A stretch of 64,000 nucleotides of DNA from Faecalibacterium sp. I3-3-33 (GCF_023347295.1 NZ_CP094469.1:1860001-1924000); one strand, 5' to 3'. Numbered from the stretch's first letter, positions 8,076-19,043 are shown. Notes: generated by a model not told the origin, from the letters alone. Made by a program: numbers and translations.

Positions 8076-9641
8076 TCACTTTCCCCTGTTTTTCCCGGTT
8101 TTTGCCTGCCGCAGCAGCGCCCGCACTTCCTCCCAAAGCCCCAGCGGCAGCGCCGCCAGCAAAAACACGACAGCAGTCACCATGCCGCCCGCCGTCAGCA
8201 CTGCCAGCTGTTCCCACAGCCCCTGTGCCGGAAAGCCCGCCAGCGCCCGGCGCACGCCCCGCCCTGCCGCACCGGCGGCGGCAGCGGCCAGCAGCGGCGC
8301 ACCCAGCCAGCGGCGGAAGGCGTGTCCTGTGCCGCTGGAAAGCAGCAGACGCCCGGTGTTGGCTGCGCAGGTGTACAGGCTGGAAAGCAAGATCACCGCC
8401 AGAAAGCCCCGCATCCCGTACCGGGGCAGCAGCACCGCTACCCCACCAATGCGCAGCACGGCGTCCCACACGCTGTACCGGAAAGCGGCCTTCTGCTCCC
8501 CGATGCCCTTCATGGCACCATCCACCATGCTTTCCAGATACATCAGCGGCATGGCCGGGGCAAGGGTCTCCAGATAGAACCCGGCCTCCGGGCTATGGTA
8601 GAGCAGCTGCGCCAGCGGCCTGCCCCACACCCAGAACAGCGTGCCCGCCAGCGCGGAGAAATATCCCGTAAGCTGCAGCATCCGGTCCAGCAGGGCGTTC
8701 AGCCGGGCGGTCTGCCCCTCAATGTGCGCCTGTGTGATCTCCGGCATCAGCAAAACCGCCAGACTGCCCAGCAGCCCGAAGGGGAAATTGAGCAGCGGCA
8801 GCGCCATGCCCTTTAAGGTGCCGTACTGTTCCAGCGCGGCGGTGCGCCCGCCGGAGGCCGCCAGATACACCGCAAGGCAGGCGGGCACCAGCATATTCTC
8901 GGCGGTGTGCAGCGCGCTGGAAAGCGCCCTGCCGCCCTCCACCGGCCATAATATCTCCCACAGCCGCCGGGACGCCTCCCTTGGCGGGCGCGGCGCTGTG
9001 CTGCCGAAGCAGCGTGCCGCCTCCCGCCGGTAAAACAGCGCCATCAGAGCGGTGGATACGGCCTCGCTCAGGGCGGTAGCCGCCAGTACCAGTGCGCAGC
9101 GGCTGCCGTCCGGCCAGCCCTGCGTGCGGGTAAGCGCCCACACCACGGCGGCAATGCGCACCGTCTGCTCTGCCAGCTGGCTGAGCACGTTGGGCTCTAC
9201 CCGCCGCCGCGCCAGAAAAAAGCCGCGCAGCACCGCAGAGATCGCCATCCACGGCAGTCCCAGCGCCGAGGTGCGCAGCGCGGCAGCGGCGCGGACATCC
9301 CCCAGCCACCATTTTGCCGCAAGGCCTGCGGTGGCAAGCTGAGCGGCCATGGCAAGCCCGCCCAGTCCAAGCCCTGCCAGCACCAGCCGCACCAGCATCC
9401 CGCGCGCAGCGGCCTTGTCCCGGCTGAGCTCCTCGGTCAGCAGCCGGGTAGCCGCCACCGAGATGCCCGCCGTGGCCAGCGTGACGAACAGCCCGTACAC
9501 CGCCAGCACCAGCTGGTATAATCCCATGCCCGCCCCGCCCAAGGCGTTTGCCAGCCAGATGCGCAGCCCCATGCCTGCCAGCCGCAGCACCACGTCCGAG
9601 CCGGTAAGCAGCGCCGCATTTTTAAAGTAGTTCTGCCGCAC
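8076..9641 (-). CDS. Polysaccharide flippase of the MOP/MATE superfamily (SpoVB-like)
   Basis: 521 residues with a GTG start at 9641 behind GGGGGAGGTG. About 12-14 hydrophobic helices span the whole length. The opening (NYFKNAALLTGSDVVLRLAGMGLRIWLANALGGAGMGLYQL) is the signature of stage V sporulation protein B and related lipid-linked oligosaccharide flippases. The family moves undecaprenyl-linked glycans across the cytoplasmic membrane. In a genus not known to form spores it more likely serves envelope glycans. A long Ala/Gly/Leu-rich C-terminal third is typical of high-GC Firmicutes copies. The gene diverges from mrp, with 208 bases between the two starts. Confidence 0.85.
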   Translation of the reverse strand: MRQNYFKNAALLTGSDVVLRLAGMGLRIWLANALGGAGMGLYQLVLAVYGLFVTLATAGISVAATRLLTEELSRDKAAARGMLVRLVLAGLGLGGLAMAAQLATAGLAAKWWLGDVRAAAALRTSALGLPWMAISAVLRGFFLARRRVEPNVLSQLAEQTVRIAAVVWALTRTQGWPDGSRCALVLAATALSEAVSTALMALFYRREAARCFGSTAPRPPREASRRLWEILWPVEGGRALSSALHTAENMLVPACLAVYLAASGGRTAALEQYGTLKGMALPLLNFPFGLLGSLAVLLMPEITQAHIEGQTARLNALLDRMLQLTGYFSALAGTLFWVWGRPLAQLLYHSPEAGFYLETLAPAMPLMYLESMVDGAMKGIGEQKAAFRYSVWDAVLRIGGVAVLLPRYGMRGFLAVILLSSLYTCAANTGRLLLSSGTGHAFRRWLGAPLLAAAAAGAAGRGVRRALAGFPAQGLWEQLAVLTAGGMVTAVVFLLAALPLGLWEEVRALLRQAKTGKNRGK

Positions 9642-9723
9642 CCTGCACCTCCCCCTGCCCCGGAACGGGCGTTCACGGTTCAGCCTATGCGGCGGCTTTG
9701 CAAAACATGAGCGGCGCTATGGG

Positions 9724-9752
9724 TTGTTTCTGCGCACTTTTTATGGTATAGT
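9724..9752 (+). promoter_or_regulatory. Promoter for mrp
   Basis: TTGTTT (9724-9729) and TATAGT (9747-9752) have a 17-base spacer. About 90 bases of leader follow, including AAGGAGG at 9798 that has no in-frame ATG, GTG or TTG behind it. Confidence 0.6.
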
Positions 9753-9849
9753 TAACAGTGGTCAGGCAGGGCGCAAGCCCCCGCCTGTATTTTGAGCAAG
9801 GAGGAAGCGCACCGCCCGGGTCCTGCCCCTGCCGTGCGCGACAAAGAGA

Positions 9850-10683
9850 ATGAGCGAAGAATGTACCCATGACTGCTCTAATTGCAGTGCAGCCTGTTCT
9901 TCCCGCGATGCCGCTCCGCAGCACGATGCCCCCAACCCCAACAGCAGTGTAAAAAAGGTCATCGGCGTTGTTTCCGGCAAGGGCGGCGTGGGCAAGAGCA
10001 TGACCAGCGCCCTGCTGGCCTGTGCCATGGCCCGCCGCGGCTACCACTGCGGCATTCTGGATGCCGATATCACCGGCCCGTCCATCCCCAAGCTGTTCGG
10101 CATTCACGGCCGTGCCATGGCGGACGACAAGGGCTGCTGGCCCATCCAGAGCCGCATGGGCATTGATGTGATGAGCATCAACCTGCTGGTGGAGAACGAG
10201 GAAGACCCCGTTGTGTGGCGCGGCCCGGTCATTGCCGGTGCGGTCAAGCAGTTCTGGACCGATGTGGTCTGGAAGGACGTGGATTTCCTGTTCGTGGATA
10301 TGCCCCCGGGCACCGGTGATGTGCCCCTGACCGTGTTCCAGAGCCTGCCGGTGGACGGCATCGTTGTGGTGGCAAGCCCGCAGGAGTTGGTAAGCATGAT
10401 CGTGGCAAAAGCCGTGAACATGGCCGAGATGATGAAGGTGCCCATGCTGGGCATCGTGGAGAACATGAGCTACATCGTCTGCCCGGACTGCGGCAAGCAC
10501 ATCAATGTGTTTGGCAACAGCCATGTGGACGAGGTGGCCGCAAAGCATCACCTGCCCGTGCTGGCCAAGTGCCCCATCGACCCCAAACTGGCAGAGCTTT
10601 CCGATGCCGGCATGATCGAGACCTACGGCGGCGAATTTTTGGAAGGTGCCGCAGACGCCTGCGAAAAACTGCTGAAGAAGTAA
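9850..10683 (+). CDS. mrp: Mrp/NBP35-family Fe-S cluster carrier P-loop ATPase
   Basis: 277 residues. ATG 9850 is chosen because it leads into a cysteine-rich head (CTHDCSNCSAACSS, residues 5-18) typical of this clostridial subgroup, although the ribosome binding site is weak. The deviant Walker A GKGGVGKS starts near residue 45, followed by LDADITGPSIPKLFG, DMPPGTGDVPLTV, and near the end the bridging CPDCGK pair (two Cys, x2 spacing) that holds a shared [4Fe-4S] cluster at the dimer interface. It delivers Fe-S clusters to target proteins. Nearby Fe-S enzymes (Hcp, GltB, GltD) are plausible clients, but this is only positional inference. Confidence 0.93.
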   Translation: MSEECTHDCSNCSAACSSRDAAPQHDAPNPNSSVKKVIGVVSGKGGVGKSMTSALLACAMARRGYHCGILDADITGPSIPKLFGIHGRAMADDKGCWPIQSRMGIDVMSINLLVENEEDPVVWRGPVIAGAVKQFWTDVVWKDVDFLFVDMPPGTGDVPLTVFQSLPVDGIVVVASPQELVSMIVAKAVNMAEMMKVPMLGIVENMSYIVCPDCGKHINVFGNSHVDEVAAKHHLPVLAKCPIDPKLAELSDAGMIETYGGEFLEGAADACEKLLKK

Positions 10684-10691
10684 TGCACCCT

Positions 10692-10722
10692 GCCCTGTGC
10701 CCGTTGTGACACAGGGCTTTTT
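10692..10722 (+). terminator. Intrinsic terminator after mrp
   Basis: GCCCTGTG (10692-10699) pairs with CACAGGGC (10710-10717), followed by five T. Confidence 0.75.
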
Positions 10723-10891
10723 GCTTAGATAAGCCCGCTGCCGTGCAAAAGACATTCTTTTCCGTACAGCTTTGGGACGGCAGCGCACTTTAAAAAACAA
10801 GGTTCGCGGCGCATTCCAGCTTTTAATTTTCGTTTTGTGAAGCAGCTGTGACTTTTTATCTGTTTTTTTAAACAAATTCTGCTTTTTGCTA

Positions 10892-10920
10892 TTGTAAAAC
10901 CCACCGCAAAGCTTTATAAT
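10892..10920 (+). promoter_or_regulatory. Promoter for gdhA
   Basis: TTGTAA (10892-10897), 17-base spacer, TATAAT (10915-10920). The start codon is 157 bases beyond the -10 box, so the transcript has a long 5' leader. Confidence 0.75.
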
Positions 10921-11049
10921 AGTAAAGTAAGCATTGCCCGCTTGTGCGGGCGTGCCGTGCAAGCATGGAGAACCGGAAGCGCCCGGCATCTGCAAGGATC
11001 CACCCGCTGTGCGGCGGACAAGGGCATTTCCGCTTTTTCAAATTTATAG

Positions 11050-12429
<1,380 letters not shown>

Positions 12430-12447
12430 GTCATACTGCATCGTCCA

Positions 12448-12480
12448 AGAGCCGCGCCCGCAGGGGTGCGGCTCTTTTTT
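12448..12480 (+). terminator. Intrinsic terminator after gdhA
   Basis: AGAGCCGC pairs with GCGGCTCT around a 12-base loop, followed by six T. Confidence 0.85.
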
Positions 12481-12542
12481 GGTATAACCCCGCCCCGCTC
12501 TGCCCACACTGGCAGTATCTTATGGCAGAAAGGGAGTTTTGT

Positions 12543-14120
12543 ATGGACGAGCAGATGTTTTGTTTTCAGTGTGAGCAGGCGGCGGGCTGCACCGCCTGCA
12601 CCGGCGCAGCGGGGGTGTGCGGCAAGTCGGCCGAGACAGCCGCCGCACAGGACCGGCTCACTGGGGCGCTCATCGCGTTTGCCGGGCAGCTCATCGCGGC
12701 GGGGCGTGGCCCGGCCCCGGAACAGGCCCGGCTGCTGATGCAGGGGCTGTTCACCACCATTACCAACGTGAACTTTGACCCCGCCGCCGTGGACGCGCTG
12801 ACCCGCCGGGTGCACGACGCCAGCCCCGGCACCGGCCCGGACTACGACATGCAGGCCCTCTGGCGGGAACCGGATGCCGACCGGCGCAGCCTGAAATGCT
12901 TTGTGCTGTTCAGCCTGCGGGGCATGGCTGCCTACAACTACCACGCCCGGGTGCTGGGCCGCATCGACCCGGAGCTGGACCGGTTCTTCTGTACCGCCCT
13001 GCAGGCCGTGGGCGACCCCGGCCAGACCACCGACGCCCTGTGGCAGCTGGTGCAGGCCACAGGAGAAGCCAGCTACCGCTGCATGGAGCTGCTGGACGCG
13101 GCCAACACCGGCGCTTTTGGCGATCCGGAACCGGTGCAGGTGCCCCTGACCATTGAAAAGGGGCCGTTCATCGTGATTTCCGGCCACGACCTCTACGACG
13201 CACAGCAGCTGCTGGAACAGACTGCAGGCCGGGGCGTCAACGTCTACACCCACTCGGAGATGCTGCCCGCCCACGGCTACCCGGAGCTGAAGCGCCGCTA
13301 CCCCCACCTCAAGGGCAACTTTGGCACCGCATGGCAGAACCAGCAGCGGGAGTTCGAGGACATCCCCGCGCCCATCCTGTTCACCACCAACTGCATCATG
13401 CCCCTGCGCGCCAGCTACGCCGACCGGGTGTTCACCACCTCGGTGGTGGCTTACCCCGGCGTGCCCCACATCGACGAAGGGCGCGACTTTTCCCCGGTGA
13501 TCGAAAAGGCGCTGGAGCTGGGCGGCTACGCGCAGGACACCCTGCTGCCCGGCCTGAACGGCGGCTCCACGGTGACCACCGGTTTTGCCCGCACCGCCGT
13601 GCTGCAGCACGCGGACGAGATCGTGCAGGCGGTGCGGGACGGTAAGCTGCGGCACTTCTTTCTGGTGGGCGGCTGCGACGGCACCCGGCCCAGCCGCCGC
13701 TACTACACCGAGTTTGCCCGCCTTACCCCGCCCGACACCATCCTGCTGACCCTGGCCTGCGGCAAGTTCCGCCTGAACGACCTGCCCCTTGGCACCGTGC
13801 CGGGCACCGGCCTGCCCCGCATCCTGGACGTGGGCCAGTGCAACGACGCCTACAGCGCCATCCGCATCGCATTGGCGCTGGCCGACGCCTTTGGCTGCGG
13901 CGTCAACGACCTGCCCCTCTCGCTGGTGCTGTGCTGGTTTGAGCAGAAGGCCGTGTGCATCCTCATCGCGCTGCTGGCGCTGGGCATCCGGAACATCCGG
14001 CTGGGGCCTACCCTGCCCCCGTTCCTCTCGTCGGGAGTGGTGCGCACCCTGCAGGAACGGTACGACCTCAAGCCCATTGCCACCCCGGAAGCCGACCTGC
14101 AGGCCATTCTGGGCGGGTGA
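12543..14120 (+). CDS. hcp: Hybrid-cluster protein (hydroxylamine reductase/NO reductase-type)
   Basis: 525 residues. ATG 12543 is preferred over an in-frame start at 12522 because AAAGGGAG lies just before it. The N-terminal cluster ligands C7, C10, C19 and C26 have the Cx2Cx8Cx6C spacing. The hybrid Fe-S-O cluster ligands fall in later conserved blocks: LFTTNCIMP, GGCDGTRPSRRYY and LACGKFR. Hcp reduces hydroxylamine in vitro and is implicated in nitric-oxide detoxification and S-nitrosylation in anaerobes. No hcr reductase gene adjoins it, which is usual in clostridia. The gene sits between gdhA and gltB, each with its own terminator, and no strong promoter was recognised in its short upstream gap. 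Confidence 0.95.
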   Translation: MDEQMFCFQCEQAAGCTACTGAAGVCGKSAETAAAQDRLTGALIAFAGQLIAAGRGPAPEQARLLMQGLFTTITNVNFDPAAVDALTRRVHDASPGTGPDYDMQALWREPDADRRSLKCFVLFSLRGMAAYNYHARVLGRIDPELDRFFCTALQAVGDPGQTTDALWQLVQATGEASYRCMELLDAANTGAFGDPEPVQVPLTIEKGPFIVISGHDLYDAQQLLEQTAGRGVNVYTHSEMLPAHGYPELKRRYPHLKGNFGTAWQNQQREFEDIPAPILFTTNCIMPLRASYADRVFTTSVVAYPGVPHIDEGRDFSPVIEKALELGGYAQDTLLPGLNGGSTVTTGFARTAVLQHADEIVQAVRDGKLRHFFLVGGCDGTRPSRRYYTEFARLTPPDTILLTLACGKFRLNDLPLGTVPGTGLPRILDVGQCNDAYSAIRIALALADAFGCGVNDLPLSLVLCWFEQKAVCILIALLALGIRNIRLGPTLPPFLSSGVVRTLQERYDLKPIATPEADLQAILGG

Positions 14121-14209
14121 GGTTTCGTTTGGTTATTTTGCAACAAACCCGCAAATCAAAGCATTCCTGAGTCCTGAGTGTTCCGCATCACTCAGGGCAA
14201 ATTCCTCCA

Positions 14210-14254
14210 AACCGCCGTACCCGCGTGCACAACGCCGGGTGCGGCGGTTTTGTT
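14210..14254 (+). terminator. Terminator downstream of hcp
   Basis: ACCGCCGTACCCG pairs with CGGGTGCGGCGGT, with one bulge, and leads into TTTTGTTT. Confidence 0.75.
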
Positions 14255-14340
14255 TGTATGCCGCGCACAGCTGCGGGGGCTCGCGGCGTTTCGCACAAGA
14301 AGCAGCGCAATGTGTGTAGCATATTTGGTGCAGCTGTCAC

Positions 14341-14368
14341 TTGAAAATTTTTCAGGAATCTGTATAAT
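14341..14368 (+). promoter_or_regulatory. Promoter for gltBD
   Basis: TTGAAA (14341-14346), 16-base spacer, TATAAT (14363-14368). Transcription would begin near 14376, directly before the first leader hairpin. Confidence 0.75.
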
Positions 14369-14377
14369 ATCAGGTAT

Positions 14378-14469
14378 CGGAACAAAGGCGTTCCGCAGGG
14401 GCATCCTGTGCCCTTGCGGGGCGCTTTTTTCTTTTTGCAAGGGGCAAAAGCTGCGGAGGGTGCCGCAGC
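14378..14469 (+). promoter_or_regulatory. gltB leader: hexaloop hairpin, overlapping attenuator-terminator, second hexaloop hairpin
   Basis: CGGAAC-AAAGGC-GTTCCG (14378-14395) is a 6-bp hairpin with a six-base loop carrying A1 and G4. Its 3' arm is also the 5' arm of a 16-bp hairpin with a five-base loop (about 14388-14424) that runs into TTTTTTC and more T, an intrinsic terminator inside the leader. A second hairpin GCTGCGG-AGGGTG-CCGCAGC (14450-14469) again has an A1/G4 hexaloop. The mutually exclusive pairing points to attenuation, possibly by an ANTAR-type protein. Confidence 0.6.
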
Positions 14470-14507
14470 CCCCGGTAAGCAAACAAGTAAAAAGGATGGG
14501 AAAGACT

Positions 14508-17500
14508 ATGGAAAACTTTACAGAGCAGAAAACCACCCTTGGTCTGTACGACCCACAGTTTGAGCACGATGCCTGCGGTATCGGTGCTGTGGTGGACATC
14601 AAGGGACGTAAAAGTCACCAGACGGTGGACGATGCACTGTCCATCGTGGAGCGGCTGGAGCACCGCGCCGGTAAGGACGCCGAAGGCAAGACCGGCGACG
14701 GCGTAGGCATTCTGCTGCAGATCAGCCACAAGTTCTTCTCCAAGGTGGCCGAGGAGCTGAACATCCGGCTGGGCAACGAGCGGGAGTACGGCGTGGGTAT
14801 GTTCTTCTTCCCCCAGAACGAGCACCTGCGGGCACAGGCCATGAAGCTGTTCGAGGTGGTCACCCGCAAGGAGGGGCTGGAGTTTCTGGCATGGCGCGAG
14901 GTGCCCGTAGACCCCGATGCCGTGGGTCAGAAGGCGCGGGACTGCATGCCCGCCATCTGGCAGTGCTTCATCAAAAAGCCTGCCAAGGTAAGCAAGGGCA
15001 TTGAGTTTGACCGCCGCCTGTATATCGTGCGCCGCGTGTTCGAGCAGGCCAGCAACGGCACCTATGTGCCCAGCCTGTCCAGCCGCACCATCGTGTACAA
15101 GGGTATGTTCCTTGTGCACGACCTGCGCCGCTTCTACGCTGATCTGCAGGACCCGGATTATGAGTCCGCCATCGGCATGGTGCACAGCCGCTTTTCCACC
15201 AACACCAACCCCAGCTGGATGCGTGCACACCCCAACCGCTTCATCCTGCACAACGGCGAGATCAACACCATCAAGGGCAACACCGACGCCATGCTGGCGC
15301 GCGAGGAGAGCATCTCCAGCCCCATTTTGCAGGACGATATGAATAAGATCCTGCCCATCATCAACACCTCCGGTTCGGACTCTGCCATGCTGGATAACGC
15401 GCTGGAGTTCATGGTGATGAACGGCATGGATCTGCCGCTGGCTGTGATGATCACCATCCCCGAGCCGTGGGAGAACAACAAGAACATCAGCCAGAAAAAA
15501 CGGGATTTCTACCAGTACTACGCCACCATGCTGGAGCCGTGGGACGGCCCCGCCGCCATCCTGTTCTCGGACGGCGATGTGATGGGCGCGGTGCTGGACC
15601 GCAACGGTCTGCGCCCCAGCCGCTATTACATCACCAAGGACGGCCGCATGATCCTGTCCTCTGAGGTGGGCGTGCTGGAATGCGACCCGGAGAATATTCT
15701 GGTCAAGGAGCGTCTGCGCCCCGGCAAGATGCTGCTGGTGGACACCGTCAAGGGCGAGGTGGTGGACGACGAAAAGCTGAAGGAGCTTTACGCCAGCCGC
15801 GAGCCCTACGGCGAGTGGATCGACCGCAACTTGGTGCAGCTGAGCGGGCTGAAGATCCCCAACGTAAAGGTGGAAAGCTACACCGGCGAGCAGCTGACCC
15901 GGCTGCAGAAGGTGTTCGGCTACAAGTACGAGGACGTGAATACCATGATCCTTGCCATGGCGCGGGCGGGTGCAGAGCCTTCCGGTGCCATGGGTACTGA
16001 CACCCCGCTGGCTGTGCTCAGCAGCCAGCATCCCCCGCTGTTCAACTACTTCAAGCAGCGGTTTGCGCAGGTGACCAACCCGCCCATTGACGCCATCCGG
16101 GAAAAGGTGGTCACCTCCACCAGCGTCTACATCGGTGCCCACGGCAACCTATTGGAGGATAAGCCGGAGAACTGCAAGGTGCTCAAGGTGCACAACCCCA
16201 TCCTGACCAACACCGACCTGTTGAAGATCAAGTATATGAACGTGCCGGGCTTCAAGGTTGCTACGGTGTCCATCAACTACTACAAGAATACCAGTCTGGA
16301 AAAGGCCATCGACCGGGTATTCTTGGAGGTCGACCGCGCCTACAAGGAGGGTGCGAACATCATCATCCTGTCCGATCGCGATGTGGATGAATACCATGTG
16401 ACCATCCCCAGCCTGCTGGCGGTATCGGCAGTGTCCCAGTACCTCATCCGCACCAAAAAGAGCACCGCACTGGCACTGATTTTGGAGAGCGCCGAGCCCC
16501 GGGAGGTGCACCACTTTGCCACCCTGCTGGGCTACGGTGCCTGCGCCATCAACCCCTATCTGGCACACGAGACTATCGGCCAGCTGATCGACGAGGGTCT
16601 GCTGGACAAGGACTATTATGCCGCCGTGCAGGACTACGACAACGCCATCCTCAACGGCATCGTGAAGATCGCCTCCAAGATGGGCATTTCCACCATCCAG
16701 AGCTACCAGAGCAGCCAGATCTTCGAGGCTGTGGGCATCTCGAAGGAGGTCATCGACAAATACTTCACCGGCACGGTGAGCCGCGTGGGCGGCATCAGCA
16801 TGGCAGACATTCAGGCCGATGTGGAGGCGCTGCATAACGCCGCCTTTGACCCGCTGGGGCTGGATATCAACATGGAGCTGGCCGACAGCGGTGCCCACAA
16901 GTTCCGCAGCGGCAAGGAAGAACACCTGTTCAACCCCCAGACCATCCACCTGTTCCAGAAAGCCTGCCGCACCGGCGATTACGCCACCTTCAAGCAGTTC
17001 ACCCAGACGGTGGACAACATGGGTGCCGAGGGTGTGCATCTGCGTAGCCTGCTGGACTTTAACTACGCCGCAGACGGCGGCATCCCGCTGGAAGAAGTAG
17101 AGCCGGTTTCCAGCATCGTCAAGCGGTTCAAGGGCGCTGCCATGAGCTACGGCGCACTGAGCAGCGAGGCGCACGAGACCATTGCCATCGCCCTGAACCG
17201 TCTGGGCGGCCGCAGCAATACCGGTGAGGGCGGCGAGCCTGAGGAGCGCTACCACAGCGAGAGCAATTCCAAAATTAAACAGGTGGCCTCTGCCCGCTTT
17301 GGCGTGACCAGCAAGTATCTGGTCAGCGCCGAGGAGATCCAGATCAAGCTGGCACAGGGCGCAAAGCCCGGCGAGGGCGGCAACCTGCCCGGTGCCAAGG
17401 TGTATCCGTGGATCGCCAAGACCCGCCACAGCACCACCGGCGTGGGGCTGATCTCTCCCCCGCCCCACCACGATATCTACTCCATCGAGGATCTGGCAGA

Positions 17501-19043
17501 GCTGATTTACGACCTGAAAAACGCCAACCGCAGCGCCAATATCAACGTCAAGCTGGTCAGCGAGGCCGGTGTAGGCACCATTGCCGCTGGTGTTGCCAAA
17601 GGCGGCGCACAGGTCATTCTGGTGTCCGGCTATGACGGCGGCACCGGTGCTGCACCCCGCACCTCCATCAAGCATGCCGGTCTGCCTTGGGAGCTGGGCA
17701 TCGCCGAGACCCACCAGACCCTGATCCTGAACGGTCTGCGCACCCGCGTGCGCATCGAGAGCGACTCCAAGCTGCTGTCCGGCCGCGATGTGGCCATCAG
17801 CTGCATGCTGGGCGCAGAGGAGTTCGGCTTCGGCACTACCCTGCTGATGGCCGAGGGCTGCGTGATGATGCGCGTGTGCAATCTGGACACCTGCCCTATG
17901 GGCATCTGCACCCAGAACCCCGAGCTGCGCAAGAACTTCAAGGGCAAGCCGGAGTACATCATCAACTACCTCACCTTTGTAGCTGAGGAGCTGCGGGAGT
18001 ACATGGCAAAGCTGGGCGTGCGCACCGTGGACGAGCTGGTGGGCCGCACCGACCTGCTGCGGGTCAAGCCCGCCGCCCCGGGCAGCCGCGCCGCAGAGCT
18101 GGATCTGGACTGCATCCTGCACAACCCCGCCATTGCAAACAGTAACGTCCACTTCATCAAGGAGGACAGCTACGACTTCCATCTGGAAAACACGCTGGAC
18201 ATGAAGGTGTTGATGAAGAAGTTCAAGCTGGGCAGCAAGGCTCCCCAGAACGTCAGCCTGAATGTTTCCAACGTGGACCGCGCCTTTGGTGCCATCTTTG
18301 GCAGCGAGATCACCCGCAAATACGGCAACGACCTGCCGGACGATGTGTACACCGTGCACTGCAACGGTGCAGGCGGCCAGAGCTTTGGTGCCTTTATCCC
18401 CAATGGCCTGACGCTGGAACTGGTGGGTGACTGCAACGACTACATGGGCAAGGGCCTTTCCGGCGGTAAGATCATCGTGCGCCCGCCGCAGGGCATTGAC
18501 TTCAAGCCCGAGGAGAACATCATCACCGGCAATGTGGCGCTGTACGGTGCTACCAGCGGCAAGGCGTTCATCTCCGGTGTGGCCGGCGAGCGCTTCTGCG
18601 TGCGCAACAGCGGCGCTACCGCCGTTGTGGAAGGCGTGGGTGACCACGGCTGTGAGTACATGACCGGCGGCACCGTGGTGGTGCTGGGCCAGACCGGCAA
18701 GAACTTTGCAGCCGGTATGACCGGCGGCATTGCCTATGTGCTGGACGAAAACTGGGACTTCTACCAGCGCGTGAACAAGGAGACTGTCAGCCTTGAGCCG
18801 GTGGAGCACAAGTACGATGTTGCCACCCTGAAGGAACTGATCCGCGCCCATGTGGAGGCCACCGGCTCTCCGCGCGGCAAGGAGATCTTGGATAATTTCA
18901 GTGCGTTCCTGCCCAAATTCAAAAAGGTGCTGCCTTACGATTACGACCGGATGCTGCGGGTCATCGCCTCGGTAGAGGAGCGTGGTCTGGACGGCGAGCA
19001 GGCACAGATCGAAGCATTCTATGCAGTGCAGAAGCATAAGTAA
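14508..19043 (+). CDS. gltB: Glutamate synthase, large subunit
   Basis: 1511 residues from ATG 14508; an in-frame ATG at 14496 is too close to the GGA box. A 22-residue propeptide precedes the class II amidotransferase nucleophile C23 (CGIGAVVD). In order come the glutaminase domain (to about 410), a central domain, and the FMN-binding synthase domain with GGRSNTGEGGE and LVSGYDGGTGAAPRTS. The 3Fe-4S motif CNLDTCPMGIC lies near residues 1124-1134, and a C-terminal GXGXG beta-helix includes GGTVVVLGQTGKNFAAGMTGG. The enzyme transfers the glutamine amide to 2-oxoglutarate. Length and all cofactor motifs are normal. It is translated from an attenuated leader and is followed 14 bases later by gltD. 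Confidence 0.97.
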   Translation: MENFTEQKTTLGLYDPQFEHDACGIGAVVDIKGRKSHQTVDDALSIVERLEHRAGKDAEGKTGDGVGILLQISHKFFSKVAEELNIRLGNEREYGVGMFFFPQNEHLRAQAMKLFEVVTRKEGLEFLAWREVPVDPDAVGQKARDCMPAIWQCFIKKPAKVSKGIEFDRRLYIVRRVFEQASNGTYVPSLSSRTIVYKGMFLVHDLRRFYADLQDPDYESAIGMVHSRFSTNTNPSWMRAHPNRFILHNGEINTIKGNTDAMLAREESISSPILQDDMNKILPIINTSGSDSAMLDNALEFMVMNGMDLPLAVMITIPEPWENNKNISQKKRDFYQYYATMLEPWDGPAAILFSDGDVMGAVLDRNGLRPSRYYITKDGRMILSSEVGVLECDPENILVKERLRPGKMLLVDTVKGEVVDDEKLKELYASREPYGEWIDRNLVQLSGLKIPNVKVESYTGEQLTRLQKVFGYKYEDVNTMILAMARAGAEPSGAMGTDTPLAVLSSQHPPLFNYFKQRFAQVTNPPIDAIREKVVTSTSVYIGAHGNLLEDKPENCKVLKVHNPILTNTDLLKIKYMNVPGFKVATVSINYYKNTSLEKAIDRVFLEVDRAYKEGANIIILSDRDVDEYHVTIPSLLAVSAVSQYLIRTKKSTALALILESAEPREVHHFATLLGYGACAINPYLAHETIGQLIDEGLLDKDYYAAVQDYDNAILNGIVKIASKMGISTIQSYQSSQIFEAVGISKEVIDKYFTGTVSRVGGISMADIQADVEALHNAAFDPLGLDINMELADSGAHKFRSGKEEHLFNPQTIHLFQKACRTGDYATFKQFTQTVDNMGAEGVHLRSLLDFNYAADGGIPLEEVEPVSSIVKRFKGAAMSYGALSSEAHETIAIALNRLGGRSNTGEGGEPEERYHSESNSKIKQVASARFGVTSKYLVSAEEIQIKLAQGAKPGEGGNLPGAKVYPWIAKTRHSTTGVGLISPPPHHDIYSIEDLAELIYDLKNANRSANINVKLVSEAGVGTIAAGVAKGGAQVILVSGYDGGTGAAPRTSIKHAGLPWELGIAETHQTLILNGLRTRVRIESDSKLLSGRDVAISCMLGAEEFGFGTTLLMAEGCVMMRVCNLDTCPMGICTQNPELRKNFKGKPEYIINYLTFVAEELREYMAKLGVRTVDELVGRTDLLRVKPAAPGSRAAELDLDCILHNPAIANSNVHFIKEDSYDFHLENTLDMKVLMKKFKLGSKAPQNVSLNVSNVDRAFGAIFGSEITRKYGNDLPDDVYTVHCNGAGGQSFGAFIPNGLTLELVGDCNDYMGKGLSGGKIIVRPPQGIDFKPEENIITGNVALYGATSGKAFISGVAGERFCVRNSGATAVVEGVGDHGCEYMTGGTVVVLGQTGKNFAAGMTGGIAYVLDENWDFYQRVNKETVSLEPVEHKYDVATLKELIRAHVEATGSPRGKEILDNFSAFLPKFKKVLPYDYDRMLRVIASVEERGLDGEQAQIEAFYAVQKHK

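Larger units (their letters stand above)
14121..14507 (+). other. 387-base non-coding region between hcp and gltB
   Basis: Contains the hcp terminator (14210-14254), a small hairpin CTGAGT/ACTCAG near 14173-14194, the gltB promoter (14341-14368) and an RNA leader with an attenuator. The part from about 14260 to 14340 shows nothing I can name. Confidence 0.6.

Noticed and set aside
8076..9641. SpoVB-like flippase as evidence for sporulation
   Set aside because: The family also serves capsule and wall glycans. No other sporulation-specific gene is in the window, and the BofC-like domain alone is not specific.
9798..9804. AAGGAGG upstream of mrp suggesting an earlier mrp start or a leader peptide
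   Set aside because: In the mrp frame only CTG and GTC follow it, and no short ORF with ATG, GTG or TTG at proper spacing was found. The site may be used by an unseen leader, but this is not supported.
10936..11040. gdhA leader as a known riboswitch
   Set aside because: No glutamine, lysine, T-box or other named consensus could be matched, and no terminator hairpin with a T run is present.
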